DNA of 64,000 nt from Lachnospiraceae bacterium UBA7202. Its GTDB lineage: Bacteria; Bacillota; Clostridia; Lachnospirales; Lachnospiraceae. Within the stretch, counting starts at the first letter, position 1; every line of letters starts with the position of its first letter. A program made the position numbers and the translations under genes. Under the pieces are notes generated by a model. The model saw only the letters and a list, made by a program, of their open reading frames with translations, did no database searches and was not told the origin of the DNA. The stretch covers positions 1 through 64,000 of the forward strand of contig DKUO01000012.1 in assembly GCA_002490705.1 (NCBI GenBank), read 5' to 3'. Of this stretch, positions 41,951 through 50,665 are shown in pieces.

Positions 41951-42937
41951 ATGAAGCTGATCATTCAGATTCCCTGTTATAACGAGGCGGAAACGTTGGA
42001 GGTCGCGTTGAATGATCTGCCGCGGACATTAGAAGGAATCGACGAAATAGAATATTTGATTATCAACGACGGCAGTCAGGACAATACCGTGGAAGTGGCA
42101 AAGCGGTGGGGCGTGCATCACATCGTCAGTTTTAAACAGAATAAAGGGCTGGCCAAAGGCTTTATGGCGGGTCTGGACGGGTGTCTCAGAAACGGCGCTG
42201 ACATTATTGTCAACACCGATGCGGACAATCAGTATTGTGCCGATGATATCCGGAAATTGATTCAACCGATTTTGGACGGCAAAGCGGATATGGTAGTCGG
42301 CGCAAGACCTATTGACGATACGGAGCACTTTTCCTATATCAAAAAGAAATTGCAGCATTTCGGGAGCTGGGTGGTGCGCAGGGCGTCAAATACAGATATT
42401 CCCGATGCGCCAAGCGGCTTCAGGGCTCTCAGCAGAGAGGCGGCTATGCGGATCAATGTGGTGAATGATTATACCTATACTCTGGAAACGATTGTGCAGG
42501 CGGGGCGGGAAAGGATGGCAGTCACAAGTGTACCCGTGCGAACCAATGCAGAGCTTCGGCCTTCCAGACTTTTTAACAGCATATGGGGCTATGTGAAGAA
42601 GAGTATGCTGACAATCCTGAGGGCATACATGATGTACAAGCCTTTGAAATGCTTCACTTATCTGGCGGTTGGACCTTTGGCGGTTGGATTTTTGATCGGC
42701 TTTCGCTTTCTGTATTATATGACGCTTGGAAGTGCGGGAGGACATGTGCAGTCGCTGATTTTAGGTTGTACGTTGATTATTATTGGCGTCATTACTTTTA
42801 TGATCGGTCTTGTGGCGGATGTGATCGCGGCGAACAGGAAGCTGCTTCAGGATACCCAGTATCACGTGAGAAGAGCGGAGTATGATGCGATATCCATACG
42901 ACGGGAAACGGAGAAAAAGACGGAGAGAAGTGATTAA
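41951..42937 (+). CDS. Family 2 glycosyltransferase with C-terminal membrane helices
   Basis: A 328-residue GT-A enzyme of the DPM1/GtrB type. The N-terminal nucleotide-sugar site is IPCYNEAETLEVAL, with YLIINDGSQDNT and the metal-binding INVNTDADNQY-like segment (VNTDADNQYCADDI). Two C-terminal helices (about 235-300) anchor it. Such proteins charge polyprenyl phosphate with a sugar, which a GT-C enzyme then uses outside. The ATG at 41951 follows GAGGTG. Confidence 0.9.
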   Translation: MKLIIQIPCYNEAETLEVALNDLPRTLEGIDEIEYLIINDGSQDNTVEVAKRWGVHHIVSFKQNKGLAKGFMAGLDGCLRNGADIIVNTDADNQYCADDIRKLIQPILDGKADMVVGARPIDDTEHFSYIKKKLQHFGSWVVRRASNTDIPDAPSGFRALSREAAMRINVVNDYTYTLETIVQAGRERMAVTSVPVRTNAELRPSRLFNSIWGYVKKSMLTILRAYMMYKPLKCFTYLAVGPLAVGFLIGFRFLYYMTLGSAGGHVQSLILGCTLIIIGVITFMIGLVADVIAANRKLLQDTQYHVRRAEYDAISIRRETEKKTERSD

Positions 42938-42943
42938 CAGATT

Positions 42944-44107
42944 ATGAGAAACATCGTTTTAATTGGGCCGGTATATCCATATAAAGGCGGTATCGCTCAT
43001 TATTCCGGCCTTTTATATAGGGCATTGTCCAAAAAGTATAATGTGGAAATGGTATCGTACAAAATGCAGTATCCAAAAATTTTGTTTAAAAAAGATCAAA
43101 AAGATTTTGGAAACGACATGTTTCGTGTGGAGGGAACGGAATTTCTGATCAATACGGCAAATCCGTTTAATATTGCAAAGGTTGGGAGGAGTCTCAAAAG
43201 AAAACGGCCTGATTTAGTGATTATGCAGTGGTGGCATCCATATTTTGCACCATGCTATTGGATTTTGGAGAGAACGCTTGGAAAAGAGGTTAAAAAAGTA
43301 TTTATTTGTCATAACGTATTTCCACACGAACGTTTTGTATTTGACCGATTCTTAACGAAACTGGCGTTGAAACGGGCGGACGCCTTTATCGTACATTCCA
43401 TGAGCGATGAAAGAGATCTTCTGACAATTAAGAAAAATGCGGATTTCAGATACAATCCGCATCCGACTTATAATGCGTTTAAACTACAGAATATGTCAAA
43501 ACAACAGGCACGGGACAGGCTACATATTTCATACGATGCAAGAATATTGCTTTTTTTCGGATTTGTCAGGGAGTATAAAGGGCTGAAATATCTTTTGCAG
43601 GCAATGAGGGATATCAGAGCTAATCTTGCAAATATCAGGCTTTTGGTGGTGGGTTCCTTTGACAATGATAAACAGGATTATATGAAAATAATTGCAGATA
43701 ATAACCTTTTCGATTGTGTGGAAGTATTTGACCATTATATTCCCGATCATGAGGTGGAACCGTATTTTGCGGCAAGTGATTTGGTGGTATTGCCATACGA
43801 ATCGGCGACTCAGAGCGGTATCGTACAGATTGCGTATGGATTTGAAAAACCTGTTGTTGTTACGGATGTGGGCGGCTTGCCGGATGTTGTAGAAAATGGC
43901 AGGACAGGATATGTAGTGAAAGCCAAAAATCCGAAAGCATTGTCTGAAGCAGTGGTCGATTACTTTTTTCAGAATAAGGAGCAGGAGTTTGCCGAGAACG
44001 TCAGGAGGGCGGCGGATCGGTTTGACTGGGACAGGATGGTTGAGAAGATAGACAGCTTCGTGCAGCAGGAAATACCGGTGCAAAGAGAATTGCAGGTCGA
44101 GATGTAA
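42944..44107 (+). CDS. Family 4 (group 1) glycosyltransferase
   Basis: A 387-residue GT-B retaining transferase. The N-terminal YPYKGGIAHYSGLLYRAL loop, FFGFVREYKGLKYLLQA in the middle and VLPYESATQSGIVQIAYGF (the E-x7-E-like donor site) followed by DVGGLPDVV are typical. It adds a sugar to a lipid-linked or surface glycan. It begins 6 bases after the GT2 gene; base composition turns AT-rich here. Confidence 0.92.
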   Translation: MRNIVLIGPVYPYKGGIAHYSGLLYRALSKKYNVEMVSYKMQYPKILFKKDQKDFGNDMFRVEGTEFLINTANPFNIAKVGRSLKRKRPDLVIMQWWHPYFAPCYWILERTLGKEVKKVFICHNVFPHERFVFDRFLTKLALKRADAFIVHSMSDERDLLTIKKNADFRYNPHPTYNAFKLQNMSKQQARDRLHISYDARILLFFGFVREYKGLKYLLQAMRDIRANLANIRLLVVGSFDNDKQDYMKIIADNNLFDCVEVFDHYIPDHEVEPYFAASDLVVLPYESATQSGIVQIAYGFEKPVVVTDVGGLPDVVENGRTGYVVKAKNPKALSEAVVDYFFQNKEQEFAENVRRAADRFDWDRMVEKIDSFVQQEIPVQRELQVEM

Positions 44108-44187
44108 AAAAAATATGTACTTTGACAATTTCATATCTTACAGGGGAAATCCAGAATAAACGAAAAAACGTTTTAATTAAATGGGAC

Positions 44188-44216
44188 TTGCGTTTCCTCC
44201 TGACATATGGTATAGT
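44188..44216 (+). promoter_or_regulatory. Promoter of the tetrad-repeat protein gene
   Basis: TTGCGT (44188-44193), 17 bases, TATAGT (44211-44216). The leader to the start codon at 44374 is about 150 bases and contains GGCGTCCGGCTTTTCGCC-like inverted sequence; no gene is supported in it. Confidence 0.55.
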
Positions 44217-44373
44217 GAACGCATGAAATCAATTCCGCACAGTAAATTCTTACGTCAGATGTGCGTTGCGCCGATTGTTTTGGCGTCCGGCTTTTCGCCA
44301 GAATTTCATGTACAGACAATGAGAAGGCGGAGAGCAGATGATCCGCCTGCACACACCAAAGGAGGACGAAGGA

Positions 44374-44829
44374 ATGGTAGACAGAGAAATGTTATCGGCA
44401 ATATCAGAGTTGCTGGATCAGAAGTTGGAAGAAAAACTGGAAGAGAAACTAGAAGAAAAACTGGAAGAGAAACTAGAACAAAAACTGGAAGAGAAGTTAG
44501 AACAAAAGCTGGATGAGAAACTGGATCAAAAATTAGAACAAAAGCTGGATGAGAAACTGGATCAAAAGTTAGATGAAAAATTTGATGAAAAACTGAAACC
44601 GATTTATGACAGGCTCGATAAGGTGGAGTCGGAAATCAAATATGTCAGAGTAGTGCAGTTGGAAAATTCTGTAATACCGCGGCTTAATACATTAGAGCAA
44701 AGTTATCTTGACACATCCAAAAGATATATGGAGAGTACGGAACGTATTGAGGAAATGAGTTCCGATATTGATGTCTTGAAGCGTACTGTTGAGAAGCACA
44801 GTAGCATGTTAAATCAAATACTGGCATAA
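44374..44829 (+). CDS. Tetrad-repeat helical protein
   Basis: A 151-residue soluble, highly charged protein. After MVDREMLSAISEL come about 15 consecutive four-residue units of form [L/F]-[E/D]-[E/Q]-K (about 44410-44590), then a second helical region (YDRLDKVESEIKYV onward) with regular hydrophobic spacing like a coiled coil. The DNA is an imperfect 12-bp tandem repeat, so copy number can change without a frameshift. A leucine every fourth residue does not fit a heptad; it suggests a long single helix with a right-handed hydrophobic stripe. The function is unknown. RBS AAAGGAGG lies 8 bases upstream. Confidence 0.8.
   Translation: MVDREMLSAISELLDQKLEEKLEEKLEEKLEEKLEQKLEEKLEQKLDEKLDQKLEQKLDEKLDQKLDEKFDEKLKPIYDRLDKVESEIKYVRVVQLENSVIPRLNTLEQSYLDTSKRYMESTERIEEMSSDIDVLKRTVEKHSSMLNQILA
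44410..44590 (+). repeat. 12-bp imperfect tandem repeat
   Basis: About 15 units of a 12-base motif (such as CTGGAAGAGAAA) encode the tetrad repeat of the surrounding gene. Both lysine codons and both leucine families alternate, so the array is old enough to have diverged. Confidence 0.85.
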
Positions 44830-44870
44830 GAGAAGTACAGAAAACGCAGTTATCATAAAATGAAACGGGA

Positions 44871-44916
44871 AACTCCCAATGTGAGATATGAGATTATCTT
44901 ATGTTGGGAGTTTTTT
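44871..44916 (+). terminator. Intrinsic terminator after the tetrad-repeat gene
   Basis: AACTCCCAA (44871-44879) pairs with TTGGGAGTT (44904-44912), with a weak inner stem, and TTTT follows. Confidence 0.8.
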
Positions 44917-44958
44917 ATTGATAGAAAAAGGAACAAGCGAAAGGGAATAGTTTGAGAA

Positions 44959-45954
44959 GTGAAAATATTAGTGACCGGTGCAACGGGATTTGTAGGAAAG
45001 CATTTAGTTCCCAAACTACTTGAGAACGGGTTTGATGTAACTTGTCTTGTAAGAAGTAAAGAAAAGGCATATGAACTAAAAAAGGATTTCAACGTAGAAA
45101 TTATCATCGGGGATATTACGAAAGTTGAAACGTTGAAAGGATTGTCAAATGGAATTGATTATGTTGTTCATCTGGCAGCGATGGGGCATGTATCATCTGT
45201 TACGGAGGAATCATTTAATCATTTTGTCAGCATAAATGAAGAAGGAACTGAAAATTTAGTATCAGAATTTGCGGGAAGTACACAATTAAAAAAATTTATA
45301 CACTTTAGCAGTACGGCGGCAATGGGATATATTAAAACTCCGATACAAAATGAAAAATCCATTACTAATCCGGTAACTCCATATCAAAAGAGTAAAAACA
45401 GGAGCGAATTAATTGTAAATAAAGCATACGAACAAAATAATTTTCCATCGATGATAATAAGACCATGCATGATATACGGCCCGGGTGGATATGGGGAATT
45501 TTATAAATTTTGTAAATTGATGAAAAAAGGTATTTTCCCGAAAGTAGGATTAGGCTTAAATTTGACACCGCTGGTCTTTGTCGAAGATGTGGTAATGGCA
45601 GTGATACAGGCAATCAGGAACGGACAAATAGGTAATACATATATAATTGCATCTGAGAAGTCTATTCCTATGGACGAATTGCATGATTTGATTATGAAGT
45701 CAATGGGTAAAAAAGCGCCATACATTTATATACCGGTTATTTTTGCTTTGATCGGTGCGAAATTAATTGAAGTGTTATTTCCAATGTTGGGAAAAGAACC
45801 GCCGGTATCGTATCAAAATATTAAATCAACAATTACGGATAGAACATTTGACATTAGTAAAGCTGTGAATGATTTAGGATATCAACAAAGGTTTTCTTTT
45901 GAAAAAGGGATAGAAGAAACGATTAAATGGTATAAAAGTCAGAACAAGTTATGA
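44959..45954 (+). CDS. NAD-dependent epimerase/dehydratase
   Basis: A 331-residue extended SDR enzyme. The cofactor motif is VTGATGFVGKHL; the Ser and Y-x3-K residues are in HFSSTAAMGY and PYQKSKNRSE; the substrate part has RPCMIYGPGGYGEF. It probably modifies a nucleotide sugar or a lipid-linked sugar. The gene begins with GTG and no strong ribosome site. It is the first gene of an AT-rich block of five (epimerase, radical SAM, methyltransferase, flippase-like, GT-C) spaced by 0-16 bases or overlapping. Confidence 0.88.
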   Translation: MKILVTGATGFVGKHLVPKLLENGFDVTCLVRSKEKAYELKKDFNVEIIIGDITKVETLKGLSNGIDYVVHLAAMGHVSSVTEESFNHFVSINEEGTENLVSEFAGSTQLKKFIHFSSTAAMGYIKTPIQNEKSITNPVTPYQKSKNRSELIVNKAYEQNNFPSMIIRPCMIYGPGGYGEFYKFCKLMKKGIFPKVGLGLNLTPLVFVEDVVMAVIQAIRNGQIGNTYIIASEKSIPMDELHDLIMKSMGKKAPYIYIPVIFALIGAKLIEVLFPMLGKEPPVSYQNIKSTITDRTFDISKAVNDLGYQQRFSFEKGIEETIKWYKSQNKL

Positions 45955-45969
45955 AGAGGATTAAATTAG

Positions 45970-47118
45970 ATGAAAAAAAGTGATCTGTTTACAGTTTTGA
46001 TGCCATATTTAGTAAATTACAAATTAAACAGATGGTTTGGATACAAAAATTTCACCCCAATGACATTGACATATTCGGTAACTGCCGCATGTCAATCAAG
46101 ATGTAAAACCTGTCAGATCGGAGCTATGTTTTGTCAGGACCCAACCCGGTTGGAGAAAGATTTGAACTTAGAAGAAATTAAAAAAATTTTTCAGTCTATG
46201 AATCCGGTTTATTTTTTTAATATGAGCGGCGGAGAGCCATTTATGAGAAATGACTTGCCGGAAATCGTTGAGCTGGCGTGCAGATATTTGAAACCTCAGG
46301 TGATACATACGCCGACAAATGCAATTTTGTCAGAAAAAATCATCGAAAATGCAGAAAAAATCATTCAGATTGTGAGAAGATATGATGCAACGGTTCCTTT
46401 TACGGTGAAACCGTCAATCGATGGCGTTGGGGAGCTGCACGATGAGATACGTGGCGTGAAAGGAAATTTTAATTGTCTCTTGAAAACAATTGACGGCTTA
46501 AAGAAATTAGAGGATAAGTACGACAACTTTCATCTGGAATTAGGAACTGTTATTTCGAACTTTAATATTGACTATTTGGAGGAGATAGAAGATTTTGTGC
46601 ATTCACTTGGAGTGGAAAGTTATCGGAATGAAGTGGCTGAATGCAGGACGGAGTTTTTTAATTTGCAGGATGAGATTACCCCGCCGGCGGAGGTTTATCA
46701 AAAGCTGATCAAAGATTTCGCAAGGAAAGTGGAAGAAAACATTGGGAAAAAGAAAAAGCTTGCGAGAACAACAGAAGCGATGCGTGTTGTTTACTATGAT
46801 ATTGCCGGAAAAATATTGGAGGAAAAGCGGCAGGTGATTCCGTGTTACGCAGGGGTTTCCAATGTACATATCAATTATGATGGCGGTGTGTGGCCGTGCT
46901 GTGTGCTTGGATATGAGAAAGAGATGGGTAATCTGAGGGATTACAATTATGATTTTCAAAAGCTGTGGCATTCAAAAGAGGCTGAGAATGTCAGAAAATA
47001 TATAAAGGCAAAGAAGTGCGCTTGTCCATTGGCGAATCAGGCGTATAGCAATGAACTGTTGCATTTACCGAGTTTGTGTAAGGCTGGAATAAAATCTCTG
47101 CAATACAGCTTGCGATAG
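45970..47118 (+). CDS. Radical SAM/SPASM protein
   Basis: A 382-residue protein. The radical SAM cluster motif is CQSRCKTC (C-x3-C-x2-C) in TAACQSRCKTCQIG, and FNMSGGEPFMRND is the GGE motif. The C-terminal part has further cysteines (IPCYAG, WPCCVLGY, KKCACPLANQ), like a SPASM domain binding extra iron-sulphur clusters. The substrate is unknown; linkage to glycosyltransferases and a methyltransferase suggests modification of a lipid or sugar rather than a peptide. No candidate precursor peptide was seen nearby. Confidence 0.9.
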   Translation: MKKSDLFTVLMPYLVNYKLNRWFGYKNFTPMTLTYSVTAACQSRCKTCQIGAMFCQDPTRLEKDLNLEEIKKIFQSMNPVYFFNMSGGEPFMRNDLPEIVELACRYLKPQVIHTPTNAILSEKIIENAEKIIQIVRRYDATVPFTVKPSIDGVGELHDEIRGVKGNFNCLLKTIDGLKKLEDKYDNFHLELGTVISNFNIDYLEEIEDFVHSLGVESYRNEVAECRTEFFNLQDEITPPAEVYQKLIKDFARKVEENIGKKKKLARTTEAMRVVYYDIAGKILEEKRQVIPCYAGVSNVHINYDGGVWPCCVLGYEKEMGNLRDYNYDFQKLWHSKEAENVRKYIKAKKCACPLANQAYSNELLHLPSLCKAGIKSLQYSLR

Positions 47119-47126
47119 GAGAAAAA

Positions 47127-47843
47127 ATGATAGATGAGTTTACTGGTGCAATTAAGTATGATGGTTTCAAAAAAGCAGGTTTTTTATCAGAGATAAAGGC
47201 AAAAGTTGTACTTCGTAAAAGGAGAAAAATATATCGCCTATTTATGAAATATATCAATCCGTGTGCAGAAGATAATATTTTGGATGCGGGAGTGGCGCCA
47301 GTAAAAGGAATTGCAGGAGTAAAAACGGTAACAAACAATTTTTTTGAGTTTTTTTATCCTTATACGACTCGAATAACGGCGACCAGTATAGAGGATGCAA
47401 GTATTTTGGAAAAAACTTTTAAAGGATTATCTTTTATACAGACGGAAGCGTACCATACTCCATTTGTTGACAGGCAATTTGATGCTGTCTTTTGTAATGC
47501 TGTAGTGGAGCATGCAGGCTCAAGGGAACAACAGAAAGCCTTTATATGGGAGTATTGCAGAGTAGCCCAAAAGTTTTTCTTCACTACGCCTAACAGATGG
47601 TTTCCGATAGAGGTACATTCCGCTTTACCGTTAATTCACTGGTTACCGCCCCGTTATTTCCGAAAGGTTTTAAGACTACTTGGGAAAGAGGCTTTGGCGG
47701 ATGAAAGTATTTTGAATTTACTTACGGAAAAGGAGTTTAAGGCATTGTTCCCCAAAAATGTCAAGCTACAAACAATCAGAATTAGAACAGCGGGATTTGT
47801 GTCTAATTTGATAATATGCGGAGAATGGACAGATAATGAGTAA
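47127..47843 (+). CDS. SAM-dependent methyltransferase-like protein
   Basis: A 238-residue class I methyltransferase-like protein. Motif I is unusual (NILDAGVAPVKGIAG instead of D-x-G-x-G-x-G), while the post-II part FVDRQFDAVFCNAVVEHAG and FFTTPNRWFPIEVHSALPLIHWLP are typical of lipid/ubiquinone-type methyltransferases. The acceptor is unknown. It overlaps the next gene by 8 bases. Confidence 0.8.
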   Translation: MIDEFTGAIKYDGFKKAGFLSEIKAKVVLRKRRKIYRLFMKYINPCAEDNILDAGVAPVKGIAGVKTVTNNFFEFFYPYTTRITATSIEDASILEKTFKGLSFIQTEAYHTPFVDRQFDAVFCNAVVEHAGSREQQKAFIWEYCRVAQKFFFTTPNRWFPIEVHSALPLIHWLPPRYFRKVLRLLGKEALADESILNLLTEKEFKALFPKNVKLQTIRIRTAGFVSNLIICGEWTDNE

Positions 47844-48795
47844 AAAACAAATAGTGATGAGATGCCTGAAATTTTTAGGGAATATCTTAGCCGTCTTTTC
47901 TATTTTATTTGTTGCTTATCGTTTGTATGAAATGGATTTTGAGTGGGATGGTTTTGAGAACCATTTTCAGACATATTTGTTTCTGTTTTTATTATCATTT
48001 TTAGCCATATTTAATAACTTTATAAATGCGTTTGCATGGAAAAAATATATCGATTTTTTTTCCGGTGAAAAAAACAATGTGTTTGTTTTGAGCGGTATTT
48101 ATCTTAAGGCTAATATCCAGAAATACCTGCCGGGAAATGTGGTACAGTATGCCGGAAGAAATTTATTGGCAAAAGAATATGGGATCAGTCAAAAAAGTAT
48201 AGCGGCAGCAAGCGTTATGGAACTGATCTGGATTAGTGTTTCCGCAGTTTTCTTTTCCGTCGTAATTTCTCTGCAAAATACTAAGATTGTTATAAGGCAG
48301 TTGTGGTCTCATCAAATAGTAAAAGAAAATATAAAAATTTTTTTGGCTTTGAGTGTAATCATATTATTTATAGGATTCGTTGTCTTAAAAACATCTAAAG
48401 ATAAGAAAATGATAGTTTCTTATCTCAATAGAAAGTTTTTCATTTTACTGGGTGTAACGGGTTTGATTTATATTTCCAATTTTATCATTTCAGGCTTATT
48501 GCTTTTCCTTATTCTTGTGCTGATTTTGCATTGTGAGGTTAGTTATATCAGCATTGCCTCGACGAATGTTCTTGCATGGCTTGCGGGGTATATTGTGCCG
48601 GGAAGCCCGGGTGGCATTGGAATAAGAGAGACTGTGCTGATTTTGCTGCTTGGTACTGAGCACTCAAGGGGAACAGTTACATTAGCGGCTGTATTGTTAA
48701 GGGTATGTGGAATTGCCGGGGATTTTTTTTCCTATCTCATGGTATTATGTGTAGAATTTTTTAAGACCAAAAGGAAAACCAGATATGTATCGTAA
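47836..48795 (+). CDS. Lysylphosphatidylglycerol synthase TM-region family protein (flippase-like)
   Basis: A 319-residue protein with about eight helices matching the LPG_synthase_TM/UPF0104 family. Typical are KYLPGNVVQYAGRNLLA, the AAASVMELIW segment and GYIVPGSPGGIGIRETVLI. In MprF this domain flips lipid; stand-alone members occur next to polyprenol- or hopanoid-glycan genes. Here it could move a lipid-linked product outward. It overlaps the GT-C gene by 11 bases. Confidence 0.87.
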   Translation: MSKKQIVMRCLKFLGNILAVFSILFVAYRLYEMDFEWDGFENHFQTYLFLFLLSFLAIFNNFINAFAWKKYIDFFSGEKNNVFVLSGIYLKANIQKYLPGNVVQYAGRNLLAKEYGISQKSIAAASVMELIWISVSAVFFSVVISLQNTKIVIRQLWSHQIVKENIKIFLALSVIILFIGFVVLKTSKDKKMIVSYLNRKFFILLGVTGLIYISNFIISGLLLFLILVLILHCEVSYISIASTNVLAWLAGYIVPGSPGGIGIRETVLILLLGTEHSRGTVTLAAVLLRVCGIAGDFFSYLMVLCVEFFKTKRKTRYVS

Positions 48796-50650
48796 CCTGT
48801 TAAATAAGTTAATGACGAAAACCGGACTTTTTTTCATTGTCTTTGTAATCCAGATTGCAACAATCCCCATGTATCATATTCCAACAATAGCGGATGGCCT
48901 TAATCCGTTGGCGCTGGGATTTATGGCGAGAGGGGAAGATTGGAGCCAATATTTAACTGCCGACGGATACTTTTATAAGTATGGACAATTAATTTTTTAT
49001 TTTCCGTTTATTTATTTCATTAGAAATAATGTTATATTGTACAGAGTTTTGCTGGCGGTAAATGCTGCGATCATCAGTTTTATTCCTGTTATTATTTATG
49101 AAATATTAACAGGACATTTGAAAAGCGAAAATAAAGAAATAAATTATTATATTTCCCTGCTTACGGCAACAATTCCGGTTATTACTTTAAACAGTAAGTA
49201 TACATGGGCGGAACCGATTTTAATGGCGTTGCCCTGGGTGATTCTCTTATTACTTCTAAACAGTATGGAAGAAGGTGTCAGTAAAAAAAGAAAATGCGTT
49301 TATAGTGTATTGATAGCGGTAGTGCAGGTTTACGCATATATGGTACATGCGAGGGGAATCGTTATTTTGATAGCAACACTACTCTGTATATTCCTGATAC
49401 GGATTGCTTTTCAAAATAAAAATATTTATATAAGCCTTTATTCTATTACTACATTAATTTTATTACTTTTTGATAGGAAGATGGGGGCAGTCTGTAAGAA
49501 AACATTATATGGAAACGCAGAGGGATTATTGGGAGGATCATTTGAATTTTTAACCCCTGAATTTGTAAATAATCTTTTTTCTTTCAACGGATTTAAAATT
49601 TGGGGAGAAGAGATGATTGGCTGGCTGTTTGCAAGTGTGGCAAGTACGTTTGGGCTGGTAAGTCTGGGTCTGGTGGCTTCCTTTGTTATATTGCTCAAAT
49701 TCAGAGAATGGAAGACAAACAGGCAGGAAATGCTTATCGTTATTTTTTCTCTTTTATGCTTTTTCGGCGCTTTGGTTATGGGGACATTTTTTTTCTTGGA
49801 TGATCTCCTTGCCGTTAATGTTGTAGAAATAGCAAAAAGAGGTGAGAGGCTTGTCTATGCCAGATATTTGAATGGAGCAAATGTTTGTCTAAGTTTTATT
49901 GGATTATATTTTATCATGCTAAAGGAGAAGCTATGGACGACAGCACAAACTTTCTGCACAATGGGTATCTTTATTTTCGTGCATGGCTTTTTTCTGAGTG
50001 TGATTGCGAAAAGGATTGATCATACAATTACCTGGCCGCACATTACGATTACAATTAATTATTTCTGTGATTTAAGGAAGTGTGTCAGAGGAGGAATGTA
50101 TTCTTCCATCAATTTTTTTTCAGGTGGTATAGCAGTTTTCAGTTTGGCTGCTTTGCTAGTTTTTTTCATTGCTCTAAAAAATAAAAAGAGAAAAAAAGTA
50201 TTTATGAGCCTTTATTTGGCAGCATTTTTAATGGCATATGGATGGAATTCTTACAATGCTCTATATAGAACGGATACATATATGATGCAAGTCTTAGAGG
50301 AGTATGACGACGTCATAAAAACCGTTCGGGGAAAGAAACAATTGACCAATATTTATTTAGATGATGAGATTCTGCGATGCGGCTTTCAATACTACTTCTC
50401 CGATTATTATGTCCTTACAAAAAGAGATAACAATAGGGGGAATGTGAAGGATATGTTTATCATTTCAACGAATGGTACATACAACAAAGAATTATTTGAT
50501 GATGACTATTATGAAGTGCTTGATGTGGGTGGAGAAGATTTGGACAGCCACATATATGTAAAGGGCAGCACCCTGAATGAAAGCTTACAGGAGAAGGGTT
50601 ACAGGACGCAAAAGATTGAAAGCGCAGGTTTCATAAATGAATCTGAATAG
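48785..50650 (+). CDS. GT-C-type polytopic membrane protein
   Basis: A 621-residue membrane protein with about 11 helices and a soluble C-terminal domain of about 110 residues, the same plan as the gene at 40126. The first loop (FMARGEDWSQYLTADGYFY) has acidic residues where GT-C enzymes keep their catalytic base. It probably transfers a sugar from a polyprenyl carrier outside the membrane, but residue-level similarity is too low to be certain. Strongly AT-rich. Confidence 0.62.
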   Translation: MYRNLLNKLMTKTGLFFIVFVIQIATIPMYHIPTIADGLNPLALGFMARGEDWSQYLTADGYFYKYGQLIFYFPFIYFIRNNVILYRVLLAVNAAIISFIPVIIYEILTGHLKSENKEINYYISLLTATIPVITLNSKYTWAEPILMALPWVILLLLLNSMEEGVSKKRKCVYSVLIAVVQVYAYMVHARGIVILIATLLCIFLIRIAFQNKNIYISLYSITTLILLLFDRKMGAVCKKTLYGNAEGLLGGSFEFLTPEFVNNLFSFNGFKIWGEEMIGWLFASVASTFGLVSLGLVASFVILLKFREWKTNRQEMLIVIFSLLCFFGALVMGTFFFLDDLLAVNVVEIAKRGERLVYARYLNGANVCLSFIGLYFIMLKEKLWTTAQTFCTMGIFIFVHGFFLSVIAKRIDHTITWPHITITINYFCDLRKCVRGGMYSSINFFSGGIAVFSLAALLVFFIALKNKKRKKVFMSLYLAAFLMAYGWNSYNALYRTDTYMMQVLEEYDDVIKTVRGKKQLTNIYLDDEILRCGFQYYFSDYYVLTKRDNNRGNVKDMFIISTNGTYNKELFDDDYYEVLDVGGEDLDSHIYVKGSTLNESLQEKGYRTQKIESAGFINESE

Positions 50651-50665
50651 CGGAAAGGGCCTAAA

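Noticed and set aside
44410..44590. Possible CRISPR-like array
   Set aside because: The repeat units are contiguous 12-mers within a coding frame, with no spacers.
45970..47118. Ribosomally made peptide (RiPP) maturase
   Set aside because: The SPASM-like end suggests it, but no short precursor gene or peptide exporter lies nearby and the neighbours are glycan enzymes.
44959..50650. Hopanoid biosynthesis cluster
   Set aside because: The domain set overlaps with hopanoid modification genes, but no squalene or hopene synthesis gene is present and the similarity is only at family level.
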